Source: Burkholderia diffusa (GTDB taxonomy: Bacteria; Pseudomonadota; Gammaproteobacteria; Burkholderiales; Burkholderiaceae). Taken from it: 64,000 nucleotides of DNA. The stretch lies in contig NZ_CABVPN010000029.1 in assembly GCF_902499115.1 (NCBI RefSeq), positions 1 to 64,000 of the forward strand. Direction: 5' to 3'. This document shows, piece after piece, positions 33,808-41,771 of this stretch (position 1 is the stretch's first letter; each line of letters begins with the position of its first letter). The notes under the pieces are model-generated. The model had not been told where the DNA came from. It saw nothing but the letters and a program-made list of their open reading frames with translations, and searched no databases. A program made the translations under genes and the position numbers.

Positions 33808-34641
33808 ATGGCATCCGGCAACATCATGCTCATCACCGGCGTCAGCAGCGGCTTCGGCCGTGCGCTCGCGCAAGCGGCGCTGGCCGCGGGTCATACGGTG
33901 GTCGGCACCGTGAGAAGCGAAGCGGCAAAACGGGCGTTCGAGGCGCTGTCCCCGCGTGCGGCCATCGGGCGCGTGCTCGACGTGACCGACTTCGAGCGCA
34001 TCGACGGCGTCGTCGCGGAAATCGAGTCGAGCGTCGGGCCCGTCGACGTGCTGGTGAACAATGCCGGTTATGGACACGAAGGCATCGTGGAGGAGTCGCC
34101 GCTGTCGGAGATGCGCCGACAGTTCGACGTGAACGTATTCGGCGCCGTCGCGATGTTGAAGGCCGTCGTGCCGTTCATGCGCGAACGCCGGCGCGGCCGC
34201 ATCCTGAACATCACGTCGATGGGCGGCCACATCACGATGCCGGGCATCGCCTATTACTGCGGCAGCAAGTTCGCGCTGGAAGGGATTTCGGAGACGCTCG
34301 GCAAGGAGCTCGAGCCGTTTGGCATCGCGGTGACTGCCGTGGCGCCGGGCTCGTTCCGTACCGACTGGGCGGGCCGTTCGATGACGCGAACGCCGCGTTC
34401 GATCGCCGATTACGACGCGCTCTTCGATCCGATCCGCCAGGCGCGCGAGGAGAAAAACGGCCGCCAGTCGGGCGATCCCGCGAAGGCGGCGCGCGCGATG
34501 CTTGCTGTCATCGCGGCGGACCATCCGCCGGCCCATCTGTTGCTCGGCAGCGATGCGCTTCGGCTCGTGCGCGCCAAATGGTCGGCGCTGGAAGACGAAA
34601 TTCGCACGTGGGAGGCGGTGACCGTGTCGACGGACGGTTGA
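33808..34641 (+). CDS. Short-chain dehydrogenase/reductase
   Basis: 277 residues with TGVSSGFGRALA (cofactor loop, about 10-21), NNAGYGHEG, the catalytic Ser in NITSMGGH and YYCGSKFALEG (YxxxK). A basic residue after the second strand (TVRSEAAKR) suggests NADP(H). It is divergent from the AraC regulator and upstream of an alpha/beta hydrolase. It is of the group often annotated oxidoreductase/retinol dehydrogenase-like, with the actual substrate unknown. Confidence 0.87.
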   Translation: MASGNIMLITGVSSGFGRALAQAALAAGHTVVGTVRSEAAKRAFEALSPRAAIGRVLDVTDFERIDGVVAEIESSVGPVDVLVNNAGYGHEGIVEESPLSEMRRQFDVNVFGAVAMLKAVVPFMRERRRGRILNITSMGGHITMPGIAYYCGSKFALEGISETLGKELEPFGIAVTAVAPGSFRTDWAGRSMTRTPRSIADYDALFDPIRQAREEKNGRQSGDPAKAARAMLAVIAADHPPAHLLLGSDALRLVRAKWSALEDEIRTWEAVTVSTDG

Positions 34642-34861
34642 CGCGCGATCGGTCGTGCGTGACGCGTCACACGGTGAGTACCAGGGTGCCGATGCACGGC
34701 GCGACGTAATTGGCTTCATGACACGGTCGCGGTTTTCCGCTACAACACTGAGGTGCTGCGTCGACCGACGCGGTGTGCCACCGCGCCGCAGCTCGTCACC
34801 GACACCCGCCCGGGTGGCCGGCCGGCACGTATGTTCACTTACCTCAAAGGAGCCTGCAGCC

Positions 34862-35698
34862 ATGCCGTACATCACCACGAAGGACAACGTCGACATCTTC
34901 TACAAGGACTGGGGCCCGAAGGACGCGCAGCCGATCATGTTCCACCATGGCTGGCCGCTGTCTTCCGACGACTGGGATGCGCAGTTGCTGTTCTTCGTTC
35001 AGAAGGGTTATCGCGTGGTTGCACACGATCGCCGCGGCCACGGCCGGTCGGCGCAGGTTTCCGACGGCCACGACATGGATCACTACGCGGCGGACGCGTT
35101 CGCGGTGGCCGAAGCGCTCGACCTGCGCAACGCGGTTCATATCGGTCACTCGACCGGCGGCGGCGAAGTCGCACGCTACGTGGCCCGCCACGGCGAGCCG
35201 GCCGGACGTGTCGCGAAGGCGGTGCTGGTCAGCGCGGTGCCGCCGCTGATGCTGAAGACGGACGCGAACCCGGAAGGCCTGCCGCTCGAGGTCTTCGACG
35301 GCTTCCGCAAGGCGCTCGCCGACAACCGCGCGCAGTTCTTCCTGGACGTGCCGTCGGGCCCGTTCTACGGCTTCAACCGGCCGGGCGCGGTGGTGCACCA
35401 AGGCGTGATCCAGAACTGGTGGCGTCAGGGCATGATCGGCAGCGCGAAGGCGCACTATGAAGGCATCAAGGCGTTCTCGGAAACGGACCAGACCGAAGAC
35501 CTGCGGTCGATCTCGGTGCCGACGCTCGTGCTGCACGGCGAAGACGATCAGATCGTGCCGATCGCGGACTCGGCGCTGAAGTCGGTCAAGCTGCTGAAGA
35601 ACGGCACGCTGAAGACGTATCCGGGCTATTCGCACGGGATGCTGACGGTCAATGCGGACGTGCTGAACGCCGATCTGCTCGCCTTCATCCAGTCGTAA
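34862..35698 (+). CDS. Alpha/beta hydrolase, non-heme chloroperoxidase/esterase type
   Basis: 278 residues. Catalytic triad S97 in GHSTGGGE, D228 in LHGEDDQIVP and H258 in GYSHGM. The opening YITTKDNVDIFYKDWG and HHGWPLSSDDWD (oxyanion region) are hallmarks of cofactor-free haloperoxidases, which also act as esterases or perhydrolases. A strong ribosome site (AAAGGAG) precedes the ATG. It lies 220 bases after the SDR gene, so it may have its own promoter; the gap holds no other gene. Confidence 0.88.
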   Translation: MPYITTKDNVDIFYKDWGPKDAQPIMFHHGWPLSSDDWDAQLLFFVQKGYRVVAHDRRGHGRSAQVSDGHDMDHYAADAFAVAEALDLRNAVHIGHSTGGGEVARYVARHGEPAGRVAKAVLVSAVPPLMLKTDANPEGLPLEVFDGFRKALADNRAQFFLDVPSGPFYGFNRPGAVVHQGVIQNWWRQGMIGSAKAHYEGIKAFSETDQTEDLRSISVPTLVLHGEDDQIVPIADSALKSVKLLKNGTLKTYPGYSHGMLTVNADVLNADLLAFIQS

Positions 35699-35905
35699 CG
35701 CTATCGGCGCATGCCCGCTTTCGCGGGCTGCGCCGCGCCGACCGGTCACGCCGGTCGCCTCGGCGCCGATTTGATTCGGTGTCCTGTGCGTTTCGCGGAG
35801 CGGGGACACCGCGTCGACTTGAGTCTGCGCGGTGTCGTCTTGCCGCTGAACCGGTGCGTCGGCGGCAACGCGCGTGCAGCCGGGTCGCGCCGCGCGCGTC
35901 ACACG

Positions 35906-37312
35906 TCACGCATTGTTTGCGGCGCTGTCGCCGACATCGCCTTCGATCGCGGCCATCAGATCGTCGACGCTCACCATCAACGCTCGAACCTGCCGCAGCG
36001 ATTCGTACTGATGCAGCACTGCGCGCCATGACGGCAGTTCCAGCAACGCTTGCCATACGGCGCCGAGGCCGTGCGGATCGGCATCCGCGTGCTGCGCCAG
36101 CGCGCTCGCGTATTCAAGGCTCGCCGGCGCCGACAGCAACTGCATCCGGCTTGCGGCCCCCAGCAGGCGCGGCGCGGGGTCTGCCGATGCATCGCAGCAG
36201 TACAACACCTCGCGTTGCAGTGACGCGTCGTCGATCGTCAGTGCGTGCAGCGACGCACCGTGCAGGCGTACCGCGCCTTCGCGTGTTTCGAACGCATAGA
36301 CGGTGTCCGGATCGGCTTGTGCGAGCAGGCTCAGGCCGCGCAGCAGGCGCGGCAGGTCGGTGGTCGCGGCATCCGCGGACGCTTTCGCTTCGACGAGAAA
36401 CAGGACGTGCCACGCGGCCGACGGATCGTCGCCGCGCGCGCGCTCGAGCAGCACCGCATCCCACTCGGTTTTCGCGCGGTCGTGTTTGCCGGGTATCGAG
36501 GCCGGCACGCGCATCGACGTGACCACGCGATACGTGCGGTGCGCGTCGCTCGCATCGAGCTGCGCGGCCAGGGCGTCGAGCGCCTGCGCGGCCAGCGCTT
36601 CGACGGCCGCGCCCCGCTGTTGCGACGTGACGCCTTGCGCGACGGCGAGCGCGCTGCCTTCGAGCGGACCCTGGCGGCTCCACAGCGTGCGGTACCGCTG
36701 GACGTCCGGATCCGGCAACAATGCGTCGAGACGCTGCAGTCGGGCAAGCGCGGCGCTGTCCTTCAGTTTGGCGATGTCCTGTTCGAACGCGGTGTCGGCC
36801 GCCGTCTCCGGTTGCGCGAGCAAGTGGCGCAGTGTGGCATCGAGATCGTCCCACGACGCGCCCGCCGCGGCCGCATGCAGCCGTGCGAGCGGCTCGCGTT
36901 GCCATGCCTGCGCGCGCCGTTCGAGCCGGGCCGGATGCGCGATCGTGTTGACGGCCGAACGCAGCGTGCGCCGATCCTGCTCGGCATGCGAGGCGAGCGA
37001 TGCGTATTCGCGCACGGCCGGGGCACCATGTCGAAGCACCGCGGCCTGGAATGCGGGGTCGCCGGACCGTGCGTCCATCGCGTCGCCGATCATCCGCGCG
37101 AGCGCGTCGATGAACCGGCGTTGCAATGCCGGGGCGGGCGTGAGGCCGTCGGCGTGCATCCGGCGCGCTTCCTCGATCACGATGGCGATGATGGCGGCCG
37201 GGTTCGCGGCATCGGTCAGCGACGACGCACGCACGAACGGCGGCAGCCGGTAGCGGCGATCGACTGTGCTCAGGACTTCGTCCAGCAGGGCAGGCAACGG
37301 TGTCGGCGGCAT
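35906..37312 (-). CDS. Uncharacterised protein with PD-(D/E)XK nuclease-like motifs
   Basis: 468 residues from the ATG at 37312 (MPPTPLPALLDEV); an ATG 24 codons upstream (37384) is possible, and neither has a clear ribosome site. The N-terminal 230 residues are mostly alpha-helical and Ala/Arg-rich. From about residue 232 a PD-(D/E)XK-like series appears: QQRGAAVEALA (helix with Glu), later KTEWDAVLLE (Asp) and LFLVEAKAS (E-x-K), in the right order and spacing. This would make it a metal-dependent nuclease-like protein, but the motif reading is mine and not tested. Neighbours give no hint: a hydrolase on one side and azoreductase on the other. Confidence 0.6.
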   Translation of the reverse strand: MPPTPLPALLDEVLSTVDRRYRLPPFVRASSLTDAANPAAIIAIVIEEARRMHADGLTPAPALQRRFIDALARMIGDAMDARSGDPAFQAAVLRHGAPAVREYASLASHAEQDRRTLRSAVNTIAHPARLERRAQAWQREPLARLHAAAAGASWDDLDATLRHLLAQPETAADTAFEQDIAKLKDSAALARLQRLDALLPDPDVQRYRTLWSRQGPLEGSALAVAQGVTSQQRGAAVEALAAQALDALAAQLDASDAHRTYRVVTSMRVPASIPGKHDRAKTEWDAVLLERARGDDPSAAWHVLFLVEAKASADAATTDLPRLLRGLSLLAQADPDTVYAFETREGAVRLHGASLHALTIDDASLQREVLYCCDASADPAPRLLGAASRMQLLSAPASLEYASALAQHADADPHGLGAVWQALLELPSWRAVLHQYESLRQVRALMVSVDDLMAAIEGDVGDSAANNA

Positions 37313-37445
37313 GGCGAGTGACGGGAGGGGCACGCGGTTCGTGCGTGACGGGCGATGTGCAACGGTATCACGCAGTGCCGACATGCTGCATCGTGTGCCA
37401 CGGCGAAGCCGCCGTTCGCGTGGCGCGGGCCGTGCCCGACGTGCG

Positions 37446-38045
37446 TTACGCGTGGAGCGCTTCGATCTGCTTGCGTGCGTTCGCCAGCCCCGCTTCGAAG
37501 CCGTGCGGCCTCATGTCGAGGCCTTCCGCGTAGACGAACCGGACTTGATGGATGCCCATCAGGCCCAGCACGGCACGCAGGTACGGCGTGACGGCGTCGG
37601 TCGGCTGCCCGACGTGCACGCCGCCGCGCGAACTGAACACGATCGCGTCGACGCCTTCGACGAGCCCCATCGGATAGGTGTCCGTGTAGCGGAACGTCAC
37701 GCGTGCGCGTGCCACCAGGTCGAACCAGTTCTTCAGCTGGGTCGGCACGTTCAGGTTGTACATCGGTGCGCCGATCAGCAGCAGGTCGCTGCCCTTCAGT
37801 TCGGCGACGAGCTCGTCGGACAGCGCGACCGCCTGCCGCGCACGCTCGCCCGGATTCTCCGCGCCGCGCAGCGCATGGAACAGTTCGCCGTCGAGCACCG
37901 GCAGGTCGAGATCGACGAGATCGCGCACGACCACGTCGTCCGCGTGCCCGCTGGCCTTGCGTTGCGCGAGGAATGCGTCGATCAGCGCGTTGGTTTGCGA
38001 CTGGTCGCGGTTGATGCTGGACTTGAGTACGAGAATGCGGGCCAT
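37446..38045 (-). CDS. azoR: FMN-dependent NADH-azoreductase
   Basis: 199 residues of the flavodoxin-like AzoR family. ILVLKSSINRDQSQTNALID at the N-terminus binds the FMN phosphate, and PMYNLNVPTQLKNWFD and FSSRGGVH complete the FMN site. It reduces quinones and azo compounds with NADH as a cytoplasmic dimer. The start follows GAGAGATCCC; an ATG six codons upstream is possible. It is divergent from a LysR gene, the usual arrangement for LysR control. Confidence 0.92.
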   Translation of the reverse strand: MARILVLKSSINRDQSQTNALIDAFLAQRKASGHADDVVVRDLVDLDLPVLDGELFHALRGAENPGERARQAVALSDELVAELKGSDLLLIGAPMYNLNVPTQLKNWFDLVARARVTFRYTDTYPMGLVEGVDAIVFSSRGGVHVGQPTDAVTPYLRAVLGLMGIHQVRFVYAEGLDMRPHGFEAGLANARKQIEALHA

Positions 38046-38057
38046 CGGGATCTCTCC

Positions 38058-38071
38058 GTTCATATATGAAC
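38058..38071. promoter_or_regulatory. 14-bp palindrome upstream of azoR
   Basis: GTTCATATATGAAC is perfectly palindromic and lies immediately before the azoR ribosome site. It could be the repression site of the divergent LysR protein. Confidence 0.45.
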
Positions 38072-38094
38072 AACGGAGCCGATCGTATCATCCA

Positions 38095-38111
38095 CTTTTT
38101 GTCTCAAAAAG
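38095..38111. promoter_or_regulatory. Inverted repeat between azoR and LysR gene
   Basis: CTTTTTG-TCT-CAAAAAG, perfect 7-bp arms, in the AT-rich centre of the divergent promoter region. This is a likely LysR-binding or promoter element. Confidence 0.5.
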
Positions 38112-38154
38112 CGATAAGATTTCCCGTCAATGTAGACTTTATCGATCCAATTGC

Positions 38155-39072
38155 ATGCGAAACAACCTCAACGGCATCGCCGTGTTCGTTGCTGCGGCGG
38201 AAGCCGACAACTTCGCGCAGGCCGCCGAGACGCTGCACATCACGCGTTCTGCGGTCGGCAAGAGCATCGCGCGACTCGAGGCGCGGCTGGGCGTCGTGCT
38301 ATTCCAGCGCACGACGCGCAGCCAGAGCCTGACGGACGAGGGCGCGTTGTTCTATGAATACTGCCTGCGCGCGGTGGAGGAGATCGACGCGGGGGAGGCG
38401 CTGCTCGAAAGCGGCAAATGGCAGATGAAGGGGCGGCTGCGCGTGTCGATGCCGGCGCTGTTCGGGCATCTGTGCGTCGCGCCGATCCTGATCGGGCTGG
38501 CGCGCGACCATCCCGAACTCGATCTCGACCTGTCGTTCAGCGACCGGACGATCGACCTCGTCGAGGAGCGCGTCGATCTGGCGGTGCGGGTCGGTGCGCT
38601 GCCCGACAGCAGCGGCCTCGTCGCGCGTGCGCTCGGCGAGCACAAGATGGCCTTTTGTGCGTCACCGGCGTATCTGGCACGCTGCGGCGAACCCGCGACC
38701 GTCGACGCGCTCGCGCAGCACAAGGCGCTGGCCTATACGCGTTACGGTCAGATGCATCGCTGGCAAGTGGTCGTCGATGGCCGGACGGAGGAGTTGCAAC
38801 CGGCGGCCCGTCTGCTCTCCGACGACTTGCGCGCGGTGCTGGACGCGGCTGTCGCGGGGCTCGGTGTCGCGTGGCTGCCTTACTGGCTGGTGCGCGACGA
38901 GATTCGCCGCGGCGCGTTGCGCGAGCTGCTGCCGGATCAGCCGGGCGTGACCTATGCGATCCACGCGGTGTGGCCGCATACGTCGCACCTGCCGCTGAAG
39001 GTGCGCGCGGCCGTCGATGCGCTCGTGAACCAGCTGCCGGCGCGACTGGCCGAGGTGGAGGCGCAGGCGTAG
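38155..39072 (+). CDS. LysR-family regulator divergent from azoR
   Basis: 305 residues starting at ATG (MRNNLNGIAVFVAAAEADNF). The wHTH covers residues 8-60 (FAQAAETLHITRSAVGKSIA, LGVVLFQRTTR), and the effector domain follows (VSMPALFGHLCVAPILIGLA; VDLAVRVGALPDSSG). It resembles regulators of quinone and aromatic-compound reductases. Likely target is the divergent azoreductase gene. Confidence 0.88.
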   Translation: MRNNLNGIAVFVAAAEADNFAQAAETLHITRSAVGKSIARLEARLGVVLFQRTTRSQSLTDEGALFYEYCLRAVEEIDAGEALLESGKWQMKGRLRVSMPALFGHLCVAPILIGLARDHPELDLDLSFSDRTIDLVEERVDLAVRVGALPDSSGLVARALGEHKMAFCASPAYLARCGEPATVDALAQHKALAYTRYGQMHRWQVVVDGRTEELQPAARLLSDDLRAVLDAAVAGLGVAWLPYWLVRDEIRRGALRELLPDQPGVTYAIHAVWPHTSHLPLKVRAAVDALVNQLPARLAEVEAQA

Positions 39073-39240
39073 CGTGCGGCGAGCCGCGCATGCGGCAGGC
39101 TCGCGGAAACGGCGCGACGTGCCGGCGGCGAGCGATGAATATGTGACGGGTGTCGGCCGGCGTGAGTCGTTCAGCGCGACGATGCCGACACCCCGCTGCG
39201 CGCCGACGACGATACGCGCCGCGTTCCCCGCCGTCGGCCG

Positions 39241-40002
39241 TCAGGCCGTCAGCGTCACCGACAGGCTGCCGAGTTCGCCGAAGCGCACCGTCAGCGCGTC
39301 GCCGATCGGCACGTCGATCGCGCCCGCATACGACCCGGTCGTTACGATCTGGCCGGCACGCGCGCCGTCGCCGCGCGATGCGAGGAAATTGACCAGCCAC
39401 ACGAGCGGCTTGAGCGGATCGCCGTCCGGATGACGGCCGTCGATCGTGCGATTCAGCGCACCTTCGAACGACAGCGCGAGCGTCTCGAGCGGCACGTTCA
39501 ATCCATCGGGCACGACGGGGCCCACGCACAATCCCTGGTTGAACTGCCCGTCGGCGAGCAGTTCGAACTTCGACGCGCGCGCGGGCTCCGCATAGCGGCA
39601 ACCCAGCACCTCGAGCACGATGCGCACTTCGCGGATCGCGCCGCGCACGTCGCTCTCGTCGTACGGCTGCGCGCGCGCGGGCAGGTCGCGATCGAGCACG
39701 AACGCGATCTCCGGCTCGATCCGCACGATCGGGCCGCCGACGACGCGATACGGCACATCGGCTTCGCGGATCGTCGACGCGAAGATCGGCGCGACGATCA
39801 CGCGGTCGGGCGGCGGCAGCGCGCATTTCCATCCGCCGATGGCTTCGCCGAGCAGGTCGGCGACGCGATGCTGGATCGCCAGCGCGGTATCGACGCTCTC
39901 GGGGCGCAAGGCGTCGGGGAGCAGCGGGCCGGGCACGCCGGCATGGCGGGCGGCGACGAGATGCTGGGCGGCGCCGTCCACGCGTTCGGTAGTCGTTGTC
40001 AT
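39241..40002 (-). CDS. 2-keto-4-pentenoate hydratase / fumarylacetoacetase-fold protein
   Basis: 253 residues. The N-terminal GPLLPDALRPESVDTALAIQ and the KCALPPPDRVIVAPIF block, IEPEIAFVLDRDLP and FELLADGQFNQG fit the MhpD/HpaH family, where Glu residues bind the metal. These enzymes hydrate 2-hydroxypenta-2,4-dienoates in meta-cleavage pathways. No other meta-cleavage genes lie in the window, so the substrate is uncertain. It is divergent from the universal stress gene across a 266-base gap with no other gene. Confidence 0.8.
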   Translation of the reverse strand: MTTTTERVDGAAQHLVAARHAGVPGPLLPDALRPESVDTALAIQHRVADLLGEAIGGWKCALPPPDRVIVAPIFASTIREADVPYRVVGGPIVRIEPEIAFVLDRDLPARAQPYDESDVRGAIREVRIVLEVLGCRYAEPARASKFELLADGQFNQGLCVGPVVPDGLNVPLETLALSFEGALNRTIDGRHPDGDPLKPLVWLVNFLASRGDGARAGQIVTTGSYAGAIDVPIGDALTVRFGELGSLSVTLTA

Positions 40003-40268
40003 GTCGGTTGAGCGAGTTGAAAGTGAGCCGGCAAAAAAAGGGCCGGACGAAGGTCGCAACGTCGATGATAGCGCTTTCGGCGGCATGGCCGCCCGGTTGC
40101 CCGGCGCGGCCTCGGGGATGGCGCGCCGATTTTTGCGCGTGGCGCTTTGCCGCACGCCGCGTTTTGGGTGGATTTTGATCGCCGTCAAGCTTCCAGCCGG
40201 CCGTCCGCCGATGATGGGGACATGGCCACGCGCGACCGCGCGCGGCAACTCACCCCAGCGAGGTTCGC

Positions 40269-40748
40269 ATGTACAAGAAGATCATGGTGGCCGTCGACGG
40301 CAGCGCTTCGTCGAAACAGGCGCTTGCCGAGGCAATGAAGGTGGCACTGGCGGGCGACACGCACGTCAGCGTCGTGTACGTGGTCGACAAGTCGGTGCTG
40401 TTTACGTACGCGGGTCGTTTCGATCCGCATGCGCTCATCGAGGAAATCCGCGACGACGGGCGCAAGGTGCTGCGTGAAGCCGAAGAGGTCCTCGCGCGGG
40501 CCGGCGCGAAGGGCGAGGGCGAACTCGTCGAGACCGAGAGCATTGGCGAGGACGTCGCGGAACGCCTGCAGCGTTACGTCAAGGAGCGCGGGATCGACCT
40601 CGCGGTGGTCGGCACGCACGGGCGGCGCGGCATCCGGCGCGTGGTGCTCGGGAGCGTCGCCGAGCGCTTCGTGCGTGGCTCGAAGTGCCCGGTGCTGCTG
40701 ATTCGCGGCGACGATGCCGGCGAGCCGGCTTCCGCCGCGGCAGCCTGA
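40269..40748 (+). CDS. Universal stress protein, UspA family
   Basis: 159 residues. The N-terminal KKIMVAVDGSASSKQALAEA and the C-terminal ATP-binding pattern GTHGRRGIRRVVLGSVAERF (G-2x-G-9x-G-S) are present. Usp proteins bind ATP and help survival under stress and low oxygen. It lies about 1 kb before the nitrate reductase operon with a small membrane protein between, and may share anaerobic control. Confidence 0.9.
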   Translation: MYKKIMVAVDGSASSKQALAEAMKVALAGDTHVSVVYVVDKSVLFTYAGRFDPHALIEEIRDDGRKVLREAEEVLARAGAKGEGELVETESIGEDVAERLQRYVKERGIDLAVVGTHGRRGIRRVVLGSVAERFVRGSKCPVLLIRGDDAGEPASAAAA

Positions 40749-40763
40749 TCTGGCGGACGCGCG

Positions 40764-40955
40764 ATGATACGTCGTCAATACCGGATCGTCGTCGCGGCGA
40801 TCGCCGTGTTCGTGTCGCTCGCGGGGATGATGGCCGTGGTGACCGGGCTGCTGTTCGACGAAACGATCGCGCTGCGTGGCGGCGCGGTCGCGTTGATCGT
40901 CGGCGTGGCCTGCTTTGTCGTCATGCTCAACCCGGGGCCGAAGGGCGAGGGGTGA
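40764..40955 (+). CDS. Small two-helix membrane protein (63 residues)
   Basis: Starts 15 bases after the Usp stop in the same direction. Two hydrophobic helices are clear: about residues 7-30 (IVVAAIAVFVSLAGMMAVV...) and about 39-55 (GGAVALIVGVACFVVML), then a short GPKGEG tail. The family is not recognised; co-transcription with the Usp gene is likely from spacing. No good ribosome site is visible. Confidence 0.55.
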   Translation: MIRRQYRIVVAAIAVFVSLAGMMAVVTGLLFDETIALRGGAVALIVGVACFVVMLNPGPKGEG

Positions 40956-41771
40956 CGCGCGGCGCTTCCTCGGTTTCATGCAAGACCGGCAATCACCGCA
41001 GCAGCACCGCCGGTCCGTCTTTCCGCCTCTCTCCGTCCGTCATGTCCGGCGCATTCGCGTCATCCTGCCCGGCCGGCATCGCCCTGGCCGGCATCTCCCG
41101 TCTCATCGATTCCGCATCAGGCAGCGCACGCTTTGATTGAATGACTCGCGCATGCGCGAGCACGCCGCTGCTTACCTCATCGCGGCGGTCGAGTCCTGTC
41201 CTCGCAGCTTTCCTTCGGTGGCGCACCCGCATTGATCCGGCCTGACACGGCAACCGTTAGCGCGCGCGTGGCAGCGACCCGTGCGTGATTGCATCGCGCC
41301 GCGAAAGCGCGTGATGTCGTGACAAAGCGGCTCACGTGCATAACCGTGTGATCGAGCGCCGGCCTGCAACCCGTCAAACCCGTTTCGAAGTCCTTCGTGA
41401 AGGCGGGAGCCGCGCGGCGGTTCCAGATGGCAAACACCGGTTGATTCAACGCCACACGGTGCAGGTGAATCCCGAGCCTCGCTCCGGCTACGAGTGGCCG
41501 CGATGGACGAACGCGTGATGCGAAGGTCCGGTGCCGAGCATGCCATTAGCGCTCCTGAATCGATCCCCATTTAATACCGATGCGTGCGGGGGCAACGATA
41601 TCGTGATTTGTATCAAATCGTGATATGTCGATCCGAAAGAGAATTCATTCGATCCGGACGCAAGGGATGGAACCGGACGCCACGAGCCGAATGCCGATCG
41701 TCCTTTACATCCGGAATATCACCTCCTTAAATACTCAGGGTCTGCGAAAAGACCGGAAAAACGAGATCCCC
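40956..41771 (+). other. Long upstream region of the nar operon; no gene
   Basis: About 0.8 kb without a supportable gene. Open frames on both strands lack family signatures. The part from 41560 on is AT-richer and contains the FNR-like box. The region is long enough for NarL or IHF sites but none could be recognised by eye. Confidence 0.5.
41603..41616 (+). promoter_or_regulatory. FNR/ANR-type box upstream of narG
   Basis: GTGAT-TTGT-ATCAA matches the FNR/ANR consensus TTGAT-N4-ATCAA with one mismatch and sits about 155 bases before the narG start. It is also part of a larger repeat, GATTTG-TAT-CAAATC. It would place the nitrate reductase operon under oxygen-responsive activation, as expected for this operon. 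Confidence 0.6.

Noticed and set aside
41625..41771. N-terminal extension of narG
   Set aside because: NarG proteins begin MSHFLDR; the extension overlaps the AT-rich promoter region.
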